This document shows positions 57,116 to 64,000 of a DNA stretch of 64,000 bases, one piece after another. Source of the DNA: Turritopsis dohrnii (lineage: Eukaryota > Cnidaria > Hydrozoa > Anthoathecata > Oceaniidae); assembly GCA_027922465.2 (NCBI GenBank), contig BQMF02000259.1, positions 124,001 to 188,000 on the forward strand, given 5' to 3'. Numbering within the stretch: position 1 is the first letter of the stretch; every line of letters begins with the position of its first letter. Position numbers and translations under genes: made by a program. The notes beneath the pieces were generated by a model that worked only from the letters and a program-made list of their open reading frames with translations, was not told the origin of the DNA and did not search any database.

Positions 57116-57999
57116 AAATCCGCATTCACCCTAGGTAGGAGTTTCACATTTATTTGGGTTAGAGCGATAGAAATGTGGTACATTTAGTTTATTAATGTAA
57201 AGACATTAAAATTTCCTACGTTACAACTCAGCCATCAAATAGGAATTGAATTATCAAGCAACCACCAGATATTAATAATATTCATACTTTTCAACAGGCT
57301 ATTGTATTGTATGACCATAACCAAAAGATTTGCAGAGTAGGTCAGGCACTCCATGTAAAAGGTTTTTTTTTCTAACAAATCGCACACATACCTTCTGCAT
57401 GGTCGCACAAATCATAAAGAACGATTATAATCAAGATCGTGACGTAACAGGTCGAAGATTTTAAGAAACAACAGAAAAACTAGATTATTTATTTACACGC
57501 TGATAAGAAAACCAAAACCAATCGTCAAAAGGAGATGTTATGCAGAGCTGAACAAGAAAGTGAAAAAAGACGAAAACTTTTGAAAACAAATTAAAGACCG
57601 TAAAACAACACAAAAAACAAAAGTCATGACCTAACTGGGTAGGCCCTATTACCCCGTTTTCAAGCCCATGGGCATGAGTCAGTTTTTTTCTTACAAGAAG
57701 TGATCCAGATTTAAGCCCATGTGCTAATAAAAAGATGTACCAAAAATTTATCCAGTTTGTCCAAAAAGGATGATATACATCAAAGATATGGGAAAAAGAT
57801 CATCAAATAAATGCGAGAGAAGTATGACGCTACTTTTTCATTTTCAAACTTAGCACATCAATATCTTACACCACTTCAATATCTTCTTCGTTCCCCTCGT
57901 TTTCACCACTATCCTCTTCATTATCATCATCCTCACTTTCAACTGATTCATCATCATGGATCGACCTGGTGTTGTGGTACATTCTCACTCACGCATGAT
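57116..57999. other. No gene recognised; acidic ORF remnant
   Basis: On the minus strand at about 57875-57965 a frame reads DDESVESEDDDNEEDSGENE and ends in a stop, resembling the acidic tail of a transposon-encoded protein. It is too short to assign. The rest is AT-rich with no signal. Confidence 0.3.
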
Positions 58000-58075
58000 G
58001 AATCGCCGCCAAGGGGAATTGAACACTGACCTCTCGCATGAAGTTCGAGAGTGATAACCACTACTCTATGGCGTC
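58000..58075 (-). repeat. tRNA-like sequence (SINE head or tRNA pseudogene)
   Basis: On the minus strand GACGCCATAGAGTAGTGGTT starts a tRNA-like unit. The acceptor stem GACGCCA pairs with TGGCGGC at the other end with one mismatch. The D arm GAGT/ACTC and a GCGAGAG anticodon-arm side are visible, and TGTTCAATTCC resembles a B box. The anticodon loop would be nine bases and the T stem does not pair, so it is not a functional tRNA. Confidence 0.45.
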
Positions 58076-58800
58076 ATAAACGCTATCAATCAATCAGATT
58101 GTGGCTCTACAGAAATCAAATTGTGGCCACAGGGCAAAGGTCGAAAAAAAATCGCTGCAACAGAACTAAAATTATCAGAAATAAGCTAGGAGTGAAGAAC
58201 AGTACCATCAATATGATAAAAAAAGACGTCTCAAATGGTTTTGACACAAAGAGAAAACGACAGCTTCGCCAAAAGAGCTTTCAAAGAAGAGTTCAACGGA
58301 AAAAAGAAAACTTATAAAAAAAATGAAACGTTGGTCGCAACAGATTTGTGAAGATCTAGGCTTGCCACTACTGACCCTGGAGAACGCTACGCACAAGATC
58401 CAGATCGATGATTCGTGGTGTGTGTGGCAGCGCGCGGATGTGCGAAAACCTTTTGAGGGTTTGCTGTGAATTTAAATATAAGATACAATGACCTATGTCA
58501 TGTCTGGATGTCAGATATATTTCGCATAAATGAGTACATGTCGAGTTTTGCATGACGGGTTATTTCGAAGGTATTTGAAAGGGTCTTTTTCATGGCGCTG
58601 TGTGGTGGGTGATCACTAACTTGCCGGGTACGCCCGGATCAACGGCGTGTTTTTGTCGGGCACTGTTGTTTAACATAATGGTATCCAGAGCTATGAAATC
58701 TTTGTGTACACGGAAAATTATCAAAACAAATATGTATACACACTGAAGTGTTTGAACCGAGACAAGAGAAAACAGGTTGGCCGAAATAAAAGATTGCACA

Positions 58801-58923
58801 ATGACAGCCAACGAGAGCTGCGAAATACTGGTGTTCCGACCCTCCTACGATGAATTTAAAAATTTCTCCGAGTATATCAAATATATGGAATCAAAGGGAG
58901 CTCATAAAGCTGGTGTTGCAAAG
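58801..58923 (+). CDS. KDM4-type histone lysine demethylase, first coding exon (partial)
   Basis: This exon encodes 41 residues: MTANESCEILVFRPSYDEFK, then FSEYIKYMESKGAHKAGVAK, followed by a GTAAGT donor. That is the JmjN start of KDM4 (JMJD2) demethylases, whose vertebrate form contains FRPT-EEF and YMESKGAHRAGLAK. KDM4 enzymes remove methyl groups from H3K9 and H3K36 using Fe(II) and 2-oxoglutarate. The next exon should begin with a PP-KEW motif; I did not find it before 64000, so intron 1 exceeds 5 kb and the gene continues beyond the window. Confidence 0.85.
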
Positions 58924-61410
58924 GTAAGTTTTCATAGCTGAAAATTTAACTTTATTGCTTGTAGATTGATAGTCTGCTACTTCCAGACTCTTTGTCGCTT
59001 TATTGGTAATTGATCACTAAAAATGTCGTCAGTATGCGTTATCTTCTTATATAATTTGTTTTTTAAGAGTGTGATGAGGATATACATGCGCAAGTGCGTT
59101 TTTGTGCTTGCATTTTGCATTTTAACTATTCAGCAGGGCTATTTTGCAGCCATATAATCAAGTGGAGTGTTTTGCATGCAATGCAAAAACTAGAAAACAA
59201 TAGATACTGCTGTACATCAGTAGTTAGGACTACTCGACCAGAATTCGTTGCTAAAATAATCGTGATTTATTAGCTATAAAGAATTGCCTTGATAATTTTA
59301 TTTTACTCTCTTATTTGAATACATCCGATTGAATGATGAGGATCTAGCATAGCAACCGCATAAAAACATAGCTCTAGGGAAAATTTGACATGGTAAATTT
59401 GTTTTATTTTTGGGGTGGTGAAACTTTCTGCAAAAACAAAACTTTTTACCATGTCAAATTTTCCCTTTCGGCTTAGTTCTTCAGAAAATGAAGAAAGAAG
59501 AAAACAAAGGAGGAGGAGTACCCATTTTCTAGTGGTATATTAGCATAAGTTTCAATAATGAATGGTCATAAAATTAAATTTGCGCTATTGTGTAGCGTAT
59601 CGACAAAACAATTATTAAAATCATTAACATAACGATACCAAACATTGCAACAATAAATTCGGAACATATATATTTCGTAATTATACGCTCAGTCCTCCCC
59701 TTAGCTTAAACTTAGTGTTCTAGAAATTTGGTAGTATATCGCTTGAAAAATTGCTTGGTAGAAAAAGAAGGCCAACTAAATCCGAGGGTGGTGCGATCAC
59801 ACCCAAAGCAACCCCCAAGTTACGCCACTGCCTACTTATTTTGGGGATCTGGAAACGAAGTTATTCAACCTGAATACGAAAATAACACAAAAAGTCACGA
59901 GCACCCTTCACCCTTCAAAGAAATAGCTGCAAATTCGTGAAATATTTTTTGTGGAAATATTTAAAAGTCGCCAGCATATAAAGTTGTGAATCCTAAAAAA
60001 GCAAAATGTCGCGAAAGTCATGAGAATTTTTGTGTTCCTGATCTTTTGTGCCTTTAATACTACGATGAACTTCGTCTGTATCTTGACGAATTCTATTGAC
60101 GCATTCTCGGGCTTCATAGAAAAAACACAAATCATTTTGTTCTGGACAATTTATTTATATCAACATGAATGTACAAAGTAAAGAGTCCTAAGTTACAAAT
60201 TAAATCAGATTGATAATTACTTCTTTCACGATTTTACAATACACTTCTCATTGTTGTATTCTCAAATCAGAAGAAAACGTTGTAAATGCACTTCATCGTG
60301 TGGCTGTCATCAAGTAGTATGAAACACTTTTTATCGCAAGTTTTGGTCGAGTGGTCCTAACTGTACATGGTCTGTTTAAGTTTATCTCTTGTCTAACAAA
60401 GAAAAAAGGGCAATATAAGACTTAAAGTGGAGGCAGTGAGTTTTGTACTTGTAGTAATCGTACCTAAGGTTAAGGTAATAGAAAACATTGGGAATATATA
60501 CCTCAAATGGGACTGATATTTGGATATCTCAGGTCAGACCTGGTCCTGATGTTAGTTAAAGGTGAAATAGGATCAGGCAATTTCGGAAACTGAGCTTTTT
60601 GGAATTGTAATGAATAAAAAAGTGTGCATTTACATGCAATTTTGAAAACCATTCAAAGTATTTTGTCTTAATATTTCTTTCATTTTAAATATAATACTCA
60701 ATTTGACCCCAATTATAGTAGCCAAGTATAGTTCCAGTGATAGTCATAAAAACTAATGAAATACAGAATCTGAGATAATGCTTTTGTCCACAAAACCTTC
60801 ATTCATTGGACCACTTTTTCAGATCTCTATGGAAAACCAGTCCATTCTATATTTTGTATTTGAAGCCGGTGTCCTGTTTATGGTATATACACAGTTGTAG
60901 TCAGGGCACTCACGTAAAAAAAATCAAATAACAAAACATTTTTTGCGGACAATTGACCATCTTCAACAAAACTAGATACAATAAATTATGAAGATTACGA
61001 AATGAACTGTTGTTTCACTCATTTCGACCGAAAATGTGTTTTAATAACTAATTTTGAGTTGTTCAAATATCCACAATGTTTCGCCATTTTTTCTCTTCTC
61101 TCTTTGTTCTTTCTATAAATTAATTCTGTTTGCATAAAAACTCGAAAGCTATAGACGGGGGCAAAGCTGAGAAGCTTTTTCAATATCACAATGTTTTTTT
61201 CCAAATAGTTGAAAAAAATAATTAACAATTATTTAAAATCTAATCATTAAACTTATAGTTATATTTTTTATGGCAAATACATAGAATCTTATTAAAATTA
61301 TGATGAAGTTTATTTATATTCACCCCCGGCCTAATTTTCATCGTTTATCACGGGAAATGTATGAACACAAAAAAATTATTTGAGAAAAAACTTGTGTGCA
61401 TATGGTTCGT
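58924..61410. other. KDM4 intron 1: no other gene
   Basis: Within this stretch, 59376-59466 is a hairpin element (AGGGAAAATTTGACATGGTA inverted as CCATGTCAAATTTTCCCT). At 59815-59830 AAGTTACGCCACTG resembles the right end of the CAGTG-type hAT-like family. The ORFs at 59728-59940 and 59908-60135 are not supported. Confidence 0.45.
59376..59466. repeat. 91-bp hairpin MITE
   Basis: A 22-bp perfect inverted pair, AGGGAAAATTTGACATGGTA-AA at 59376-59397 and its complement at 59445-59466, encloses 47 bp. This fits a foldback MITE. Confidence 0.7.
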
Positions 61411-61558
61411 GTGTCAAATTGCAACCATTAGACTTTTTACGGTGTAAACTTTGTGAAATGTGTCTGTGTTAGTGAGGGTAAGGGTCGGGCTTAGCCTCAT
61501 TTGTTCAAACATATTTGTAAGTATTTTCATCGTTTAATGGCTGCAATTTGACACATGA
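61411..61558. repeat. ~148-bp MITE with TGTCAAATTGCA ends
   Basis: GTGTCAAATTGCAACCATTA is mirrored by TAATGGCTGCAATTTGACAC. The middle (GTTAGTGAGGGTAAGG, CGGGCTTAGC, TCATTTGTTCAAAC) matches 33150-33290, whose own ends are more degraded. Confidence 0.6.
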
Positions 61559-61956
61559 ACATACTCGTAAGTATTGAGTATTCCTATAATCAATGCATGG
61601 AACGTGTGGCAGTGGAAGTCACATCCAATGGGGGTTATCCATTCGACCAAAGAAGTTGTTTAATCAATATCTGTACTGGACTGGAGGCGACAGAGGCGTT
61701 TAAAAATGATTTACCTTTCAACATTCGGCAGGAGGAAGAAAGGATCAAAGACTGTCAAGAATCGATTGATATCCCAAGAAAAATCATTTTACAATCTGAA
61801 AACTTATTCGACGATGGTTGCCAAAAAAAATAATTGTTCTTTTACTCAACGTTTTCCTTTTAATTAAAGGTTACTTGCGAATCACCAGGACACAAAGGTG
61901 TTTGTGTTCAGCATGCTGGTACGTTCCATCTTATACGTTACAATCTGTCATCACTC

Positions 61957-62349
61957 AGGGGCTGATTACATGATCCCGGTTAGCCAGGATGAAATTTCAT
62001 CCCGCCTTGCCGAGGTCTTGGCTTCCTGGTCAAATCTTCATAAATTTCCCATCGCGATTACATGATAAAATTTTCATCCCGCCTATCCGAGATCTCGGCT
62101 ATCAAGAGCCGGGATCTCGGTTAGGCGGGATGAAATTTTCCCATGTAATCGCTTCGTCCCGGTCAACCGGGACAAGTTTGAGGTTTGAGCATGCGTAGTT
62201 TGTCAAAACTTCAAAACACAAAGGGTTAGTTTTGTCCCGTCCCGCCTAAACGGGATGAAAATTTTGCATGTAACACCGAGTTGAAATTCATCTCGGCAAG
62301 GCGGGATGAAATTTCATCCCGTCTAACCGGGATCATGTAATCAGCCCCT
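61957..62349. mobile_element. 393-bp MITE with AGGGGCTGATTACATGA ends
   Basis: The inverted ends extend over about 55 bp (AGGGGCTGATTACATGATCC, then GGATGAAATTTCATCCCGCC). Iterated GGGATGAAATTTCATCCCG and AACCGGGA motifs run through the interior. It is inserted in the broken CXC-family gene and related in its ends to the element at 32074-32421. Confidence 0.8.
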
Positions 62350-62635
62350 CACACTGTAGTTAGTGACATTGCCATCTACTCTTTCTAATTCTAACCTGTA
62401 ATCAAAGTCGAAGTCTTTGTTGAAATTGATAATTTTGCAAGATTCCGAAGAGTTTATCGAAGTTTTGGGACACAGTGTAGTGTAAGGAAGAAATCTTCGA
62501 GGTGATCGAAAAATTTGTGTGCAAGTTGTACAGTGTCACAGCAGACGATGTAAATCATGCACGTTTTTGGAAAATCACTACAACCAAAATCACTCCTCCA
62601 CCACAAAAGTTTCATTTCCTTAAGGTACTGTTATC

Positions 62636-62880
62636 AATAAAGGTCCTGCAAAGGAGGTTCTAGAGCCTTTAAAGTCCCCATTTGGGCCACGGAAGCTGAA
62701 TGACAGGGAACGCTCAACTAGACAACCATCCTAGACACCATTCCTACTCTCTTGCTGAGTGCTAAGCAAAGAGAGATTGATTCACACTGTTATAGTTGCT
62801 GGCATGACTCTGTCAGGGATTGAACCTGTGACCTTCCCAACAGGAAGCTATCACTCTATCACAAGTCTACCAGTCGGTTA
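62636..62880 (-). repeat. tRNA-derived SINE copy, inverted
   Basis: The reverse complement repeats the SINE at 8736-9053: a head with GATAGAGTG and GGTTCAATCCC-like boxes, a TTAGCACTCAGC region and the CCCAAATGGGGACTTTAAAG body. It interrupts the CXC-family relic between its penultimate parts. Confidence 0.75.
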
Positions 62881-63605
62881 AAAAATCACTTGATGGTAAA
62901 TTTCAAATACCATCTCCAAATGACCATGGTTGGAAACTTTTCGATGGAGTCCTTTCAATAGAATGGCTACTTTTACCACCAGCCCCTGACAATGTACGCG
63001 TTTCATTTTATAAGAATACACTTTATAATAATGTTCAAGATGAAATTTGCCAAAAAGTTAAGAAAGTTTTAAGAATATTGCCATCTTAAGATTTTGTGAG
63101 CTCGAAATTTATTTTTCATTTTATTGATTTTGTCTTATAAGTAGGTGCTATTTTTGTAGTTATCAATGTAAACATTCTCTCACGTGGCTCTCCATTGCTG
63201 CAGGTGTTATGTTTAACCCTTTTTTGCCTTTTGAGTTTTATCTTTTGTTTCTGGGACAAAATGTTAGGTACGGCCTTAAGAATGTCTTAAGAATATATTA
63301 AGACGATTTTGACTAAAAAGCAAAGAATATTCATCATGAAACGAAAAAAAACACCATTCTTATAAAAAGAAAAATGTTTTACTTGTTTACATTCGTTGTT
63401 GTTGTAGTTGTTTTTATTGCGTTTGGTTATTTCTTGCAAATGCAAGAAAAGTGGGTGTATGGGAGCTAGTTGTGCTTGTTCTTCGCATGGAATACCATGC
63501 ACATATTTTTGTGGCTGTAAAGATGTATGTGAAAACGTTCGTAACACTGTCAATACAGACGAAGACTATGACTCAGACGATGATGTAAATGATGTAAATA
63601 ATTAA

Positions 63606-64000
63606 TTTTTCTATTTTGTTCATATTTGTAAATATTTTTGTACATAATACTATTATAACTAAAATAAACTTATAAAACGTTTAAACTAGTGTACCTTTAG
63701 TAGTGACGTCATCTGTATAAAAATAAATTGATCATAACTTCTTAAATATTAATTTTCAGAACATGTTTTATATGTCTAAAATGCTTAGAATTTCAAGTTG
63801 TTTCTATTGATATAATTATTTTTCAAAAAATCAACAAAAAAAAATTAGTTTGCACTGGACCTGATGACATCATGTAAAATTTGGGAATTTGCCCCAAAGT
63901 ATCCGATTTTGCTAATTACAAATTTGACAACACGTCATTTCGTTATTAGGAAGGTCTCTTTGAGCAATTCCAATAGGTTGTAAATTGTCCGCAGACCGCC
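63606..64000. other. No gene recognised
   Basis: AT-rich sequence with an AATAAA near 63662 that could end transcripts of the preceding relic. Nothing else is supportable to the window edge. Confidence 0.4.

Larger units (their letters stand above)
61583..63605 (+). pseudogene. Broken cysteine-rich (CXC-like) protein of a cnidarian repeat family
   Basis: Fragments follow the order of a large uncharacterised protein family that is common in cnidarian genomes and probably transposon-derived. An N-terminal piece (61583-61830: YPFDQRSCLINICTGLEATE) is followed by a gap holding a MITE. A later piece (about 62405-62635) reads SEEFIEVLGHS, shifts frame, then reads EEIFEVIEKFVCKLYS. A SINE follows. 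The C-terminal part (62881-62993: FQIPSPNDHGWKLFDG, LLLPPAPDN) can splice via GT at 62994 to 63408-63605, which encodes ISCKCKKSGCMGASCACSSH, CGCKDVCEN and an acidic tail. The last join looks like a genuine intron. The central region is missing and frames are broken, so this is a relic. The family match is from memory of its motif order; its biochemical role is unknown. Confidence 0.6.

Noticed and set aside
58000..58075. Functional tRNA gene on the minus strand
   Set aside because: Acceptor and D arms pair, but the anticodon loop would be nine bases and the T stem does not pair; more likely a SINE head or pseudogene.
61989..62198. 69-residue + ORF
   Set aside because: It lies wholly inside the 393-bp MITE and translates its iterated inverted repeats.

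Overview
The window looks like a gene-sparse, AT-rich stretch of a cnidarian nuclear genome (hydrozoan or similar). The evidence is animal-type multi-exon genes with GT-AG introns, a Disabled-type PTB adaptor, a SNX7/SNX30-type sorting nexin, a KDM4 JmjN exon, a secreted ShKT-domain gene, and dense transposon relics: CR1-like LINE 3' ends, tRNA-derived SINEs, a MULE, a PIF/Harbinger relic, hAT-like ends and many MITEs. The species call is inference. There are no prokaryotic features and no CRISPR array, and I found no intact tRNA gene. All gene models were spliced by hand from ORF continuity, intron phase and splice sites.

Layout. 1-3.5 kb: two MITE-like elements. 3.6-17.5 kb: an 11-exon SNX7/30 gene on the + strand. 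Its 6.5-kb seventh intron holds a complete gene on the - strand, which encodes a long acidic coiled-coil protein with about six copies of a ~50-residue repeat (AKAP2/MISP-like). Intron 1 contains a deleted PIF/Harbinger element and intron 5 a SINE. 18-28 kb: no confident gene; LINE fragments, a hAT-like element, tandem and segmental duplications, and one long ORF interrupted by TGA. 28.3-31.0 kb: a Disabled-like clathrin adaptor (+). 32-36 kb: repeats only. 36.3-38.0 kb: a four-exon, apparently undescribed type I membrane protein (+). 40.4-41.9 kb: a MULE with ~190-bp inverted repeats, an exact 9-bp target duplication and a SWIM-finger transposase remnant. 43.2-45.1 kb: a membrane-anchored protein with a possible SEA-like domain (+) and an in-frame stop that an in-frame intron could remove. 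47.1-49.9 kb: a secreted protein with two ShKT domains (-). 50.5-52.5 kb: a 2-kb element built of palindrome arrays. 53-58 kb: SINEs and MITEs. 58.8 kb: the first coding exon of a KDM4 histone demethylase (+), which runs off the right edge. 61.4-63.6 kb: a broken copy of a cysteine-rich, probably transposon-derived protein family, plus MITEs.

The host genes do not form a pathway. SNX7/30 and Disabled both act in endosomal or clathrin trafficking, but their proximity is probably chance. The most unusual items are the palindrome-array element (50.5-52.5 kb), the newly spliced membrane protein (36.3-38.0 kb), the SEA-like gene with its stop/intron ambiguity, the nested repeat-protein gene, and the ShKT gene whose alternative stop lies at a MITE edge.
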